From the NCBI GenBank assembly GCA_900772095.1, contig CAAGQJ010000026.1, positions 1 to 64,000 on the forward strand: a DNA stretch of 64,000 nucleotides, in the 5' to 3' direction. Position 1 is the stretch's first letter. Every line of letters starts with the position of its first letter. Below the pieces are notes generated by a model. That model ran no database searches, was not told the origin of the DNA, and saw only the letters and a program-made list of their open reading frames with translations. This document shows, piece by piece, positions 1 to 9,332 of this stretch. The position numbers and the translations under genes were made by a program. Source of the stretch: Bacilli bacterium. Its GTDB lineage: Bacteria > Bacillota_I > Bacilli_A > RF39 > UBA660.

Positions 1-10
1 GGCAATAAAA

Positions 11-42
11 TTTGGAGATAGATTTAAAATTATGTAACTTTG
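11..42 (+). promoter_or_regulatory. Bacteroidota-type promoter
   Basis: TTTG at 11-14 is followed, after a 20-base spacer, by TAACTTTG at 35-42. This matches the Bacteroidota primary sigma consensus (-33 TTTG, -7 TAnnTTTG). It points rightwards into a region with no open frame and ending in a hairpin terminator, so it most likely drives a small RNA. Confidence 0.7.
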
Positions 43-56
43 CAGCCGAAAAGGCT

Positions 57-86
57 TCCCTGCTGGGGGCATGCCCCCAGCAGGGA
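57..86. repeat. perfect 30-base palindrome
   Basis: Bases 57-86 form an inverted repeat with no spacer: each 15-base arm is the reverse complement of the other, centred on GCATGC. It is G+C rich in an A+T-rich genome. As RNA it would form a long hairpin with a minimal loop; as DNA it could be a protein-binding or cruciform site. Confidence 0.8.
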
Positions 87-153
87 GTGGGAATGAAAGT
101 TAAGAACAAGCCTTGACACAGTTTAAATTACACCCCCCAAATAGATAAAGAAG

Positions 154-180
154 AAGGGAGTGTTGTTTAGCACTCCCTTT
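154..180. terminator. bidirectional intrinsic terminator
   Basis: Arms AAGGGAGTG (154-162) and CACTCCCTT (171-179) enclose an 8-base loop. There is a T-rich tail on the plus strand (TTTTCTT), and TTCTTCTTT follows on the minus strand. It should end the minus-strand membrane-protein gene (189-464) and the plus-strand candidate small RNA. Confidence 0.75.
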
Positions 181-188
181 TCTTATAT

Positions 189-464
189 TCATTCTTTATG
201 TTTTCTGTTTCTATTTAACTTAGGTAAACTATCATCATCTACTGTACCAGGCAGTTTAATCACCAAGCATTTATTTTCTGATTCTTCCTTTAAGTAAGTA
301 TAGCTCATTCCAAGAATCATAAAATCAGAAATTAATAGAAATATACCCATAAGGATATAATCAGAAAATTGTGGTTCTTTAATGACAACCAAAGTTGCAA
401 ATGCAACATCAAAGATGATGCAAACAAGTACCCCTATAGAATAAACTTTAATTTTCTTCTTCAT
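189..464 (-). CDS. small membrane protein, two predicted helices
   Basis: This 91-residue protein has a short basic N-terminus (MKKKIK). Two hydrophobic stretches follow, at about residues 8-27 and 36-56, and then a hydrophilic tail rich in charged residues ending in KHKE. The tail is probably cytoplasmic if the protein forms a helical hairpin. It is monocistronic: a TATCTTTG -7 element lies about 20 bases upstream of the start and a terminator follows the stop. No family is recognised. Holin, anti-holin or superinfection-exclusion roles are all possible for a protein of this shape, and nothing in the sequence decides between them. Confidence 0.7.
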   Translation of the reverse strand: MKKKIKVYSIGVLVCIIFDVAFATLVVIKEPQFSDYILMGIFLLISDFMILGMSYTYLKEESENKCLVIKLPGTVDDDSLPKLNRNRKHKE

Positions 465-484
465 AAGTTTGAATATTTTTGTTG

Positions 485-492
485 CAAAGATA
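485..492 (-). promoter_or_regulatory. -7 promoter element for the small membrane protein
   Basis: On the minus strand this reads TATCTTTG, the Bacteroidota -7 consensus, about 20 bases before the ATG at 464. No clear TTTG -33 element is found at the expected distance. Confidence 0.55.
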
Positions 493-635
493 ACTAATTA
501 TTTCGGCTCGTCTCTATCAATTAACATTATTAACACTTGAAACGTCAAAGAACTTCTCGCACAAGCTCCCCATCATATAACATGGTTCCTCGCTCATCAT
601 ATCTATTCCATCCTGCTCACAGATATATAAAGAAA

Positions 636-659
636 GTGGAAGGCAAAAAAGCCTCCCAC
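636..659 (-). terminator. intrinsic terminator of the 2440-residue gene
   Basis: On the minus strand, arms GTGGGAGGC and GCCTTCCAC (one G-T wobble) flank a six-T loop and are followed by TTTCTTTATAT. It lies just past the stop codon of the giant gene at 668. Confidence 0.75.
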
Positions 660-667
660 TTATTATT

Positions 668-3600
668 TTATCTACAATCTTCAATAGTTCTAATCCAAGC
701 CTCTACATCATTTACAGATGTTCCAATAGCATCTACTTCAACATTCTTATCTTTTAAGAATTTCTCAAGCTCTGCTATTTTCTTAGGAGCATTTCTCCAC
801 TTGTTTCTTACAAGTTTCATAACTCTCAACATATATTTCTTATCCTTAATAAGATCAGAGAATTTCTGAGTTGCAGCTTTATGTTCATCACTATTGAGTG
901 ATTCTGAACTAGTATGAGTATAGTCATCTTTATTACTTGTCTTCTCTATAGTAGGGGAAGTCTTCTTCTCATCAGCAGATTCTTCAGTAATAGGAGAAGT
1001 ACTTTGAGTATCCGCTTGAATTAATTCTCCTGTGTTAGGATCTACAGAAAGTGTATCTTCACCTAAATCAACTTCTTCAGCTTCACCTACTTCTTTAATA
1101 ACTTCTTCAGCTTTCTGCTCTCTAAGTTTTTTAGACTCTTCCTCATTAATTTTTTCAATGAGTTCTCCTGCCTGTTCCTCTGAAGATTCCTTAACTTCTT
1201 TGGTGTTTCTATTAACCTTAATGGCTCTTGGGTTTTCTCCTTCATTAAGAATAAAGTAATCCCATACACCTTTAGTCATAGAAGGGGATAGCCGATTATC
1301 AAAAATCATTTTGTTATACCTAAGTTGCTTAAGAGTAGCTTCATCTGTTACTATCTCCCCATTGAGAGAAAAGACGCCATTCACTTCTCTATAATACTGA
1401 TGCTTAAAGATTACCTGACTCTTATCTCCATTTTTGAAATCACTATTATTATCACTTCTAGGTATATCATTGATAGGAGATTCTGGTTTTATCATCTTAC
1501 CATCCCCATCCAAGCCAAAGATACTATATGAACTACCTACTGTACCAAAGAGTGCTGCATCTGTCATTAATGCTCCAGCTTCATCATATTCCATAAGGGT
1601 AGGAATGTCTCTTAATACTGATGCTGTGATGTTAATTCTAGGATTTATATCCTGGATATTCTGCATAAACTCTGCTCTATCAAAGTTGCCATTAAGAACA
1701 AAAGTCTTCTGTACTTTACCATCATGTACCAAAGATATTTCATTCCTATTCTTTCTAAGCAAGATAGTATCTCCTTCTTTATCAAAGTAGAAAATCTTAC
1801 TTAGTCCAATAACAGCATTAAGTCTTGTCTTATAGTTAGGAGAAGTTACTTCCTGTAAAAGAGTATTTATTTTATCCTTCAAGGAACCATCTCTCATCTC
1901 ATTATACTTTAAGACTTTCAAATATGAAGGGACCATCTTGCCATTGCTAGCAGGCATCAATATAAAAGCACTACCTAAGTTACCCAGTGGGTCTCTAGGA
2001 ATCATTACTTTATCAAGTGATGTTCCTACAACTAAGAACTTACTTCTTTCTTGAATACCCCATGCTACAGAATCCAAGTCATAGTGCATAGGATTTCTAG
2101 CATTATTAGATAGTAATTCTCTAACACTTCTAAACTCAGCGTTACTGTCATTCTCTGCCTGTCTAACTATGTATCCAGGAATCAATGATGCAGGTACAAT
2201 CTCTGTACTAAGGTTCTCATTTACATAGAATCTTTCACTAGGATGGGCATCAAAGAATTGCTTTCTCTGCTTCTTTAAGTTCAATCCTCCAGATATATAA
2301 GGATTCCAAAGCATATCATAAAGAGCTAGCTTACTAGCATTTCTATTACCATAGCCAGCAGTACCTATAATCAAATACTTCTTACCATTACTCTCAATAA
2401 CACCACCATTTGCATCATCATGGATTGTGGTAATACCCTTGTTGATACTGTTATCATAGTCAAGTACAAGCATTAAATGACTCTGCATAGCTACATCATT
2501 AGTAGCATTACGCTCTGGCTTGACAGCCATAAACTTAACTTTGGCATTAGGATTTCTTCTGATGATTCTAGCTAACTCATGGTCTATGATATTCTGTAGC
2601 TTAACACCTGCTGCATTCATCCAAGCATAATACTGATTCATATTATCATTGGTTTCAGAGCCTTTCTTTCTCTCAATTATACCATCATTCTGTAATGCTG
2701 TAGGATTATATTCACTCATTGCATTACCACTCAGAGTCGTAACGCTGGTGTCTATGTTGTGTTGACCAGTACCATTAAGCTCTGCTGCATCTACATTATC
2801 ATCAGATGAATGTACTTCCTTATTGGTAGAAGTTGTATCTTCCAACTGCTCATCAATAGTTTCAGACTTACCTTGGACACTATCACCATTATCAATAAGG
2901 TTCTTGTTACCAGTGTCAATGCCCTTAGCAGCAAGGTCAGCCTCATTAGCTGCTTGTTGTCTCTCTATTGCCTGATTTATGTTGAAATCCTTCTTTACCT
3001 TCACTTCTGTACTTTCTTTGTCACCTGCAAAGTTACCAATAAAATACCAATCTCCATCTATTTTCTCTAAGGAATCTGCAATAAATGGTGTATTTTTCTT
3101 GTTTCTTTGTTCATCCTTGACAGTTTCATACTCATCAGGAGTGATTTCTATAGAAGTATCTTTACCATCTACCTTGAAGGTAATACTATTATCTTCCTTG
3201 GTAACAAGTAATCTTCCTTTTTGGGGGTTGTCAGTAGTACCATACCACATATCACCCATATCAATGCTACCATTACCAAAGTTATCTTTCATCAAAGAAC
3301 CAGCATTTAAGACACTATTATCTGTTTGCTGTAAATCCTCATCTTCAACAACCTGTGTTGTAGGCTCTGATTCCTCTGAGTTACCAAACAAGTCTACATC
3401 TTCTTCATTACCAAGATACTCTATATTATCTGTAGAACTTTGACTTACTTTCTTTTCTGCAGCAGCATTTGTTTCAGCTTCAACCTTCTTAGCTTCCTCT
3501 TCTTTCTTTCTCTTTTCTTCTGCTTCCCTAGTCTTTCTCTGTTTTCTATTCTCTAAGGTCGTAGCATCTCTTTGATAACCTAGGCTTTCAAGACCATTGA

Positions 3601-6600
3601 GGACATAATCTAAACTACTGGTAGCATCTGGGTTATTAACATCATCAATAACCTTTTCAAGACTAGCCAATATTTCTGCTTTATTATTGGAGTTCTCCAC
3701 TATAGTATCAATATTCTTAAGAGTATTTTCTTTCCAAGCATTATCTCTATCTGATTGAGAAATCACAGCCATAATATCATCTACAGTCTTTCCCCATTCC
3801 TTAGCATCTGCTACCTGTTGCTGATATTGAGGAAGCAATGTATCTTCGTCTATAGTATCAAGAAGGGTAGAGTTAAGCTTTCTAAGTGTCTTAAAAACAA
3901 ACTGATTTTTAGCTTCATCACTAATATCTGCATGACCTTTTATACCTTCATCAAACTCATTGATATAGTCTACTATGGTCTCTGCATTTCTCTGATTAAT
4001 CAGTTTATATGCAGCTTCAGCAGCCTGTGCTCTTTGGGCTTCTAGCTCTACAGCAGCAGCTTCTGGATTCCTAGCCATTCTACTATAGGCATCTTGATTA
4101 GCATCTATCCTTTGAGTTAGTAAAGCAATATCCTGTACTTTCTGAAGAGCATCAGCATCTTTCATAAGAAGTCTCTTTTCTAACTTCTCAATCTCTCTTT
4201 GTTGCTCTTTACTATACAAATCTCTGTTCTCAGACTTCATCATTCTAGCTCTGGTTACAGGATCTAAAGTGAAGATTTCATCAGCAGTAAGTATCTTATT
4301 CTTATCCTCTTTATGATTATCACTTTCAAGATAGTCTATACCAGCTTGAAGATCCTTACCTTTGGTAGAAGTTTTAAATATTAAATCTTCCAGATAACTT
4401 TCCTGTTCTCTAGATGCATCAAGTTTTGCCTTTGCTTCTTTTTTCTTATTCTGTGCATCAAGGATAGCATCACTATTACCTTCACTTCTAGCAGTATCCT
4501 CCTCATCAATAGATTTAGTATACTCTTTATAAAGGGATTCTGTCTTCTTATTTTGTTCTTCAAGTTCCTTCTCTATTTCAGCTTTCTGCTTATCATAGAC
4601 CTTTATTAAAGATTGAGCATTCTTTATACCACCAACAGCAGCTATAGTAACTGCAGAACCACCAAGAATATATTCAGGTGAAGAATCACTAATTTCAGAT
4701 TGCATCTTTTCCTTTCTTTCTTTCCAGTGGTCATTGAGAGCCCGCTGAACTTTCATCTTAGTTCTTACCTCTGGAGATATAGTAACACCATAATTCTTCT
4801 CTATCTTCTGAATCTCATCTTCTGCCTTATTAAAGGCTTCTGTAGCCTTCTGTAATTTCTGAGCATTCTGAGCAATTTCATATAAAGCTTTCTGAGAAGT
4901 ATATTCATCCTGCTCTATCTCTGGGTGAGAAGCATAATATTGAGAGAGGAGATTGGAAATCTCTTCTTCACTAAATGGATTCTTACCTTCCTCAAGGTTA
5001 AGTTGAGAAGCTTTTTCAATCAATGTTTTAGCATTCTGCACAACAGAAGACATAGTAGTTGGATCATTGGAATCTTCACCTAACTTATCTAAAGTATTGA
5101 CTGCATGAAGAGCTTTGATAAAATCCATAGTCTTCTGATCTCCTAAGCTCTCCACATTTTCTGAGGCAATATTAGAAGCTATCAAGTGCTCAATGTCTAC
5201 AAAGTCATTATATTCATCCAAGAGATTATTTACATAATCAGCATGACTTCTTAAATCTCTTTCTGCCTGTTTCTTGCCATAGTAGGTATTAAATACACCA
5301 TTCTGAATGAAATAGTTCATCTGTCCTCTCCAGTCATTCCATTTGCCAAGGTCTTTATACTTGACAGAACCATCTTCATTCTTCAAAGGATTACCATTTT
5401 CATCTCTTTCTATCTCACGTCTAAAGTTATTCTTATAAGCTTCTCTACCTTCCTTTGTAGCTAATCTTGCAAGGTTAGCAAAGTTTGGAGTGAAGTTTAC
5501 TATACTACCTAAGGCACCCACAGTACCAGCATTCCATGTAGTCTCCTGACCCATAGAATCCTTTAAACCTTTTATGTAAGAGTATATACCATCTGCAAAA
5601 CCATAGGTATTAGCTAGTGCTTCACCATTCTGATAGGAATGAAGATACTTGTTAAAACTATCCTCATTGATTCTTTCAGCAGCATCTACTTGCATATCAT
5701 CAGTACCATTTGTCCAGAATCCACCCCAAGCCTGAGAGCCTAATGTTTTACCAAACTCCTTCCATTTATCTGCTCTAGTAAGGAATTTACTTGCATCAGT
5801 AGTCAATCTCTTTTTACCTTCTGCTGTAGTTATCTCCTTTAATCCTTTAAGAGTAGTTGACATTTTCTTTGATAATCCAGCAGGATTGGTATAGAGGAAT
5901 TTTCTATAACCCATAGTATTGACAAAGCCATACTTGATAGCTTCTGGCCAGAAAGTATTAAATGCTGCATCTCCTGCACCATCAATAGCTTTCTGCTGCA
6001 AGTTAGCATATTCCTTGGAAGACATTCTTTCCTTAACTCTATTTTGAACTAATTCTCCAAGAACTGCTTCCTGAGCTTTAGCATGAAGCATCTTATCAAG
6101 TGCTTTCTCATCAGCAATCTTCATACCTCCATCTCTACGTATCTGGGAAATATATTCTGCCTTTAAGCCAGCTGCTCTAGCCTTGATAAGTCTATCAACA
6201 CTTGCTTTATAATTCTTATCAGTATGATACTGATTATAAATATCATTTCTACTAGCAGTCATTGCAGCTTCTTCTGCATTAGCTAGATTCTGCTGAAGTG
6301 TTTCCTGGAAAGTACCTCTATTATAAGCATAGGCAATACCCAAGGCACCTGCTGTTCCCTGAGCAACCTGACCTGCTTTAGTCTCTGCTGTAAGTAACTT
6401 ACCTGTGGTATCCAAGACTTTACCAAAGCCTCTAGCCAATTTACCTACTTTACTGGCAGTACTCAATGCCTTACCTACAGTACCAATACCAAAAGGAATA
6501 GCCTGTGCAGCAGCATCTGCCAGACCAAAAGACATCATTTTAAATGACTCATACCAAAGGTCACTATCTTCATTAGGATTATAAGCTACCTTATAAGGAC

Positions 6601-7990
6601 TGCTTCCAATCTTCTCATATTGCTTCTGTTCATTTTCATCAAGAGTTCCAAACTGTTCAGCTCTAGTCCAGTACTGAGGATTAAGTGTCATCCAGTCAAT
6701 ACCAAATGCTCCCTTAATATCACTACCATCAGGATTCTTTCCCATATTATGAAGGGTAGTATAATCTACTTGCATCTTATGAACAGAGTGAAGTGTACCT
6801 TCACTATCTTTATAATGAAGACCTCCCTGTTTATCTCTTATTACTTTAGTCTTGTTGGGATCAAGAACATTACCTTTATCATCTACCATTACAATAGGCT
6901 TTTCAGCATAAGCATCCTGACCTGCTCTATATAATTCTGCAATACCATTCAATTTATCAGCAGAATAACTCATGGCAGAAATACCTACATCTTTAGCAAA
7001 TAAACCAAATTTTTTAAGGCTATCTTGGTGCTCTTTGATATATCTCTTAGCTTCATTATTTAAAGCTGTAGCTGCCATATCAGGTGACATATTAGCTTCA
7101 TATACTTTCTTTTTTGCAAGTATCTGACGCATATCATCAATGCTAAAGTTCTTCATTTCTGAAGTAACCTGATTTTCAGAGCCATTACCATAGTGAGAAG
7201 CAAACTCAGATATACCCATATTGGATATACCATTTTTATCTTTATAACTTCCAGGAGTAATAGCCTGTACAAAAGCTTCCTTTACCTGCTTATCACTAAG
7301 TCCTGTAATATATGGGTCATTAAGATAAGTCTGGGATACCTGAGTACCTAAGTTCTTGGCATGGTTATCTATATCATCATTATAGATATTCTGAAGAATC
7401 TTATTATTCGCTTCTTTCTTGATTCTTTTAAGAGCTTCATTATCTAATTCATTGTTGTCATTATCTATATTAGTGTAGAGACCTCCAGTAACATTCATAG
7501 ATTGGGCTGCATTCTTTAAAAAGCCAGAGAATCCTTTGTTGGTAGCTTCCTTATATTTAGCATACTTATTAATATCTTTCTGCCATGCATTTTCAAACTC
7601 TGAAGGAGTGAGATAGTTGCTCTCCATCAGTTTAAGTTTAGCATCAGTTGAGAGCTGATTATATTTTTCAAAATCAGCTCCTAAACCCTTATTGTTGTTT
7701 CTTGTACCATCAGCATTAATAGGACTATATAACTTTGCAAATTCAGTATTGACAATATCATCCTTATATAAGGTATTACGCATATCTATATCTGGTATGG
7801 CTTTGAATTTTTCAATACCATACTTATCAATGAACTGCTTGTTGGAATAGAGATTATTGATATATACAGGATCATAACCATGTTGTGAAATCAAATCTCT
7901 ATTCTTATTTATAAAACTATCATACTGGGCTTTTGAAAGACTTCCTAGTCCCTGTAAGCCTCGTAATCCTTGTGGTCTGTTTATTGGCAT
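668..7990 (-). CDS. giant 2440-residue protein, probable virion ejection/cargo protein
   Basis: A single uninterrupted frame encodes 2440 residues. The N-terminal 450 residues are hydrophilic. A hydrophobic Gly/Ala-rich stretch around residues 485-550 (including PFGIGTVGKALSTASKVG) and a second near 1110-1130 (ILGGSAVTIAAVGG) could insert into membrane. Between about 950 and 1550 the sequence is strongly charged and heptad-like, so long coiled coils are likely. The last 150 residues are Glu/Ser/Thr-rich before a basic C-terminal end. No enzymatic motif is recognised. Crassvirales genomes carry two or three proteins of this size beside the virion RNA polymerase; several are virion components injected with the DNA. 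I infer the same here from size and architecture. The gene is monocistronic with its own promoter and terminator. Confidence 0.6.
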   Translation of the reverse strand: MPINRPQGLRGLQGLGSLSKAQYDSFINKNRDLISQHGYDPVYINNLYSNKQFIDKYGIEKFKAIPDIDMRNTLYKDDIVNTEFAKLYSPINADGTRNNNKGLGADFEKYNQLSTDAKLKLMESNYLTPSEFENAWQKDINKYAKYKEATNKGFSGFLKNAAQSMNVTGGLYTNIDNDNNELDNEALKRIKKEANNKILQNIYNDDIDNHAKNLGTQVSQTYLNDPYITGLSDKQVKEAFVQAITPGSYKDKNGISNMGISEFASHYGNGSENQVTSEMKNFSIDDMRQILAKKKVYEANMSPDMAATALNNEAKRYIKEHQDSLKKFGLFAKDVGISAMSYSADKLNGIAELYRAGQDAYAEKPIVMVDDKGNVLDPNKTKVIRDKQGGLHYKDSEGTLHSVHKMQVDYTTLHNMGKNPDGSDIKGAFGIDWMTLNPQYWTRAEQFGTLDENEQKQYEKIGSSPYKVAYNPNEDSDLWYESFKMMSFGLADAAAQAIPFGIGTVGKALSTASKVGKLARGFGKVLDTTGKLLTAETKAGQVAQGTAGALGIAYAYNRGTFQETLQQNLANAEEAAMTASRNDIYNQYHTDKNYKASVDRLIKARAAGLKAEYISQIRRDGGMKIADEKALDKMLHAKAQEAVLGELVQNRVKERMSSKEYANLQQKAIDGAGDAAFNTFWPEAIKYGFVNTMGYRKFLYTNPAGLSKKMSTTLKGLKEITTAEGKKRLTTDASKFLTRADKWKEFGKTLGSQAWGGFWTNGTDDMQVDAAERINEDSFNKYLHSYQNGEALANTYGFADGIYSYIKGLKDSMGQETTWNAGTVGALGSIVNFTPNFANLARLATKEGREAYKNNFRREIERDENGNPLKNEDGSVKYKDLGKWNDWRGQMNYFIQNGVFNTYYGKKQAERDLRSHADYVNNLLDEYNDFVDIEHLIASNIASENVESLGDQKTMDFIKALHAVNTLDKLGEDSNDPTTMSSVVQNAKTLIEKASQLNLEEGKNPFSEEEISNLLSQYYASHPEIEQDEYTSQKALYEIAQNAQKLQKATEAFNKAEDEIQKIEKNYGVTISPEVRTKMKVQRALNDHWKERKEKMQSEISDSSPEYILGGSAVTIAAVGGIKNAQSLIKVYDKQKAEIEKELEEQNKKTESLYKEYTKSIDEEDTARSEGNSDAILDAQNKKKEAKAKLDASREQESYLEDLIFKTSTKGKDLQAGIDYLESDNHKEDKNKILTADEIFTLDPVTRARMMKSENRDLYSKEQQREIEKLEKRLLMKDADALQKVQDIALLTQRIDANQDAYSRMARNPEAAAVELEAQRAQAAEAAYKLINQRNAETIVDYINEFDEGIKGHADISDEAKNQFVFKTLRKLNSTLLDTIDEDTLLPQYQQQVADAKEWGKTVDDIMAVISQSDRDNAWKENTLKNIDTIVENSNNKAEILASLEKVIDDVNNPDATSSLDYVLNGLESLGYQRDATTLENRKQRKTREAEEKRKKEEEAKKVEAETNAAAEKKVSQSSTDNIEYLGNEEDVDLFGNSEESEPTTQVVEDEDLQQTDNSVLNAGSLMKDNFGNGSIDMGDMWYGTTDNPQKGRLLVTKEDNSITFKVDGKDTSIEITPDEYETVKDEQRNKKNTPFIADSLEKIDGDWYFIGNFAGDKESTEVKVKKDFNINQAIERQQAANEADLAAKGIDTGNKNLIDNGDSVQGKSETIDEQLEDTTSTNKEVHSSDDNVDAAELNGTGQHNIDTSVTTLSGNAMSEYNPTALQNDGIIERKKGSETNDNMNQYYAWMNAAGVKLQNIIDHELARIIRRNPNAKVKFMAVKPERNATNDVAMQSHLMLVLDYDNSINKGITTIHDDANGGVIESNGKKYLIIGTAGYGNRNASKLALYDMLWNPYISGGLNLKKQRKQFFDAHPSERFYVNENLSTEIVPASLIPGYIVRQAENDSNAEFRSVRELLSNNARNPMHYDLDSVAWGIQERSKFLVVGTSLDKVMIPRDPLGNLGSAFILMPASNGKMVPSYLKVLKYNEMRDGSLKDKINTLLQEVTSPNYKTRLNAVIGLSKIFYFDKEGDTILLRKNRNEISLVHDGKVQKTFVLNGNFDRAEFMQNIQDINPRINITASVLRDIPTLMEYDEAGALMTDAALFGTVGSSYSIFGLDGDGKMIKPESPINDIPRSDNNSDFKNGDKSQVIFKHQYYREVNGVFSLNGEIVTDEATLKQLRYNKMIFDNRLSPSMTKGVWDYFILNEGENPRAIKVNRNTKEVKESSEEQAGELIEKINEEESKKLREQKAEEVIKEVGEAEEVDLGEDTLSVDPNTGELIQADTQSTSPITEESADEKKTSPTIEKTSNKDDYTHTSSESLNSDEHKAATQKFSDLIKDKKYMLRVMKLVRNKWRNAPKKIAELEKFLKDKNVEVDAIGTSVNDVEAWIRTIEDCR

Positions 7991-8015
7991 AACTTCTATA
8001 TTTTAATTTTATTTG

Positions 8016-8023
8016 CAAATTTA
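8016..8023 (-). promoter_or_regulatory. -7 promoter element for the 2440-residue gene
   Basis: On the minus strand it reads TAAATTTG, matching TAnnTTTG, about 25 bases before the ATG at 7990. A clear -33 TTTG is not seen at 19-21 bases. Confidence 0.5.
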
Positions 8024-8308
8024 ATGAATTACTAAGATGTACTTTCCTCTTTTATGATGATTATTATTCAAACTAATGAACTTACTGAGTAGTTTAGATT
8101 CATTTTCTTTTTATGTAAAAGGATATATTACTTTCAGATTAAAACTTTTACCCTATATATTCTACATAAATGTATCAATTTGATAGTATTTATAAAGTTT
8201 AACTGAAATAGTTTGCTCAAAATGAAGATTATTGTGTAGAAAAGATTAAATTTGCATCATCTAAGAATAAGAATAAATAGAAACTAAACAAGAAAAGGAG
8301 ACTTTAGA
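8024..8308. other. divergent intergenic region with plus-strand promoter element
   Basis: This A+T-rich stretch separates the leftward giant gene from the rightward virion-gene block. The only recognisable signal is TAAATTTG at 8247-8254, a -7 element in plus orientation about 55 bases before the ATG at 8309. I see no open frame, repeat or hairpin of note in the rest. It is probably the divergent control region for the two transcription units. Confidence 0.5.
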
Positions 8309-8872
8309 ATGAAAGAAAGTAAAAATGGCAGTAGTATGCCTACTGCAAGTGAAAGAACAATTTGGACATTCTATCAATGGGCTGTTGTATTTGCACCTAT
8401 TGTATTGATGCTTTCTCACTGGTACATATTCTATGTATTCAGTCAGAATAACTGTGAGCTACTGCATTATTCACCAGCTAATGAAGTATGTATAGCTTGG
8501 ATTTATACTATATTATATCTGTATGTACCTATTATGTTAGTACCTGCTAGTTACTTTTTTAGATGGTGTAATCTCTTTAGAGTTCCATTTATCTATTTTA
8601 TCTTCATTAATGTAGAGAGAATATACTATGGCTCTTGGTTCTGTACCAATGAAATGGTAGATACTCATTATATCCTTATCTACTGTATCATTTGTATTTA
8701 TGTCATGGAACTGGTCAGTTTAGTTCTTAAGTACCAGAAGAATATTAGTAGAGGTATTAAACTTTTTTTGCTTCATCTCTTAAGAAGAACAAAAAGAATG
8801 TTTGCTAGTAGCCCTACTAGTGATAATACGTGTGATGAGATTATTAATATAATTGAAAAGAAGCAATCATAA
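8309..8872 (+). CDS. polytopic membrane protein of unknown function
   Basis: The 187-residue product starts with a polar segment of about 20 residues. Four or five hydrophobic segments follow, at roughly residues 22-46, 60-86, 92-108 and 118-143. A basic stretch (RRTKRM) and a polar C-terminal tail complete it. Aromatic residues and cysteines are frequent in the membrane part. It is the first gene of the rightward block, behind a TAAATTTG promoter element. Its stop overlaps the start of the next gene by one base (TAATG), so the two are translationally coupled. No family is recognised. Confidence 0.65.
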   Translation: MKESKNGSSMPTASERTIWTFYQWAVVFAPIVLMLSHWYIFYVFSQNNCELLHYSPANEVCIAWIYTILYLYVPIMLVPASYFFRWCNLFRVPFIYFIFINVERIYYGSWFCTNEMVDTHYILIYCIICIYVMELVSLVLKYQKNISRGIKLFLLHLLRRTKRMFASSPTSDNTCDEIINIIEKKQS

Positions 8873-9204
8873 TGGATTTAAGAGAACAGTTTTTATGCAG
8901 TGCCTTAGATAGATTTAAGGAAATGATTACCAATGGTGACTGCTCCAAGGCAGACATTGCTTATTTTTCTAATCTGTCTAAGTATGAATTAGATAGAAGA
9001 GGTGCTACTGTAGATAAGAAAGGATGGCTTACAAAGATAGAAGCTAGCCAAGAACTTGGAGTTAGTACCTCTACTTTTGATAGAATGATTCTTAAAGGTG
9101 TTCTGCCTAGAGGGAAGAAAATAGTTCACCAAAAGAATTTAGTGTGGAAATATGATGATATTGAGCAATTAAAACGTATGATGTTGCTCAATGTAAAGAA
9201 CTGA
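8872..9204 (+). CDS. helix-turn-helix DNA-binding protein, excisionase/MerR-like
   Basis: The 110-residue protein has an N-terminal helical part. A winged-helix-like segment follows at about residues 55-100, in which KIEASQELGVSTSTFDRMI looks like an HTH and GVLPRGKKIVHQKNLVWKYDDIEQLKR resembles the wing and closing helix of excisionase/HTH_17 proteins. It is probably a small transcriptional regulator or architectural DNA-binding protein of the phage. Its start overlaps the membrane protein stop by one base. A strong terminator follows directly, so it closes a two-gene operon. The exact family assignment is tentative. Confidence 0.6.
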   Translation: MDLREQFLCSALDRFKEMITNGDCSKADIAYFSNLSKYELDRRGATVDKKGWLTKIEASQELGVSTSTFDRMILKGVLPRGKKIVHQKNLVWKYDDIEQLKRMMLLNVKN

Positions 9205-9226
9205 TATATACTATATTAAATGTAGA

Positions 9227-9258
9227 GCTTGAGCAACGTTTGTTGTTCAGGCTTTTTT
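9227..9258 (+). terminator. intrinsic terminator
   Basis: Arms GCTTGAGCAAC (9227-9237) and GTTGTTCAGGC (9242-9252) pair over 11 positions with two G-T wobbles, followed by six T. It ends the two-gene operon at 8309-9204. Its loop contains the -33 element of the next promoter. Confidence 0.8.
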
Positions 9259-9270
9259 GTTATATCTTTG
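9239..9270 (+). promoter_or_regulatory. Bacteroidota-type promoter nested in a terminator
   Basis: TTTG at 9239-9242, a 20-base spacer, and TATCTTTG at 9263-9270 fit the consensus exactly. The -33 element lies in the loop and first base of the 3' arm of the terminator hairpin. It should drive the 255-residue gene at 9333. Confidence 0.75.
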
Positions 9271-9332
9271 CCTCAGTAATCGATTACAAAGTGTTTTAAA
9301 TCTAATAGTTAATTGTTAAATCAGATTGTATC

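Larger units (their letters stand above)
46..185 (+). ncRNA. candidate structured small RNA
   Basis: A perfect promoter (11-42) and a terminator hairpin (154-180) bracket about 135 bases with no plausible reading frame. The predicted RNA would contain a very stable palindromic hairpin (57-86). That hairpin is enclosed by a 7-base helix between AAGGCTT at 51-57 and AAGCCTT at 108-114, although base 57 is shared between the two helices. The G+C of this part is far above that of the surroundings. No known RNA family is recognised. The alternative is that the palindrome is only a terminator for an upstream gene outside the window, or a DNA site. Confidence 0.4.
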
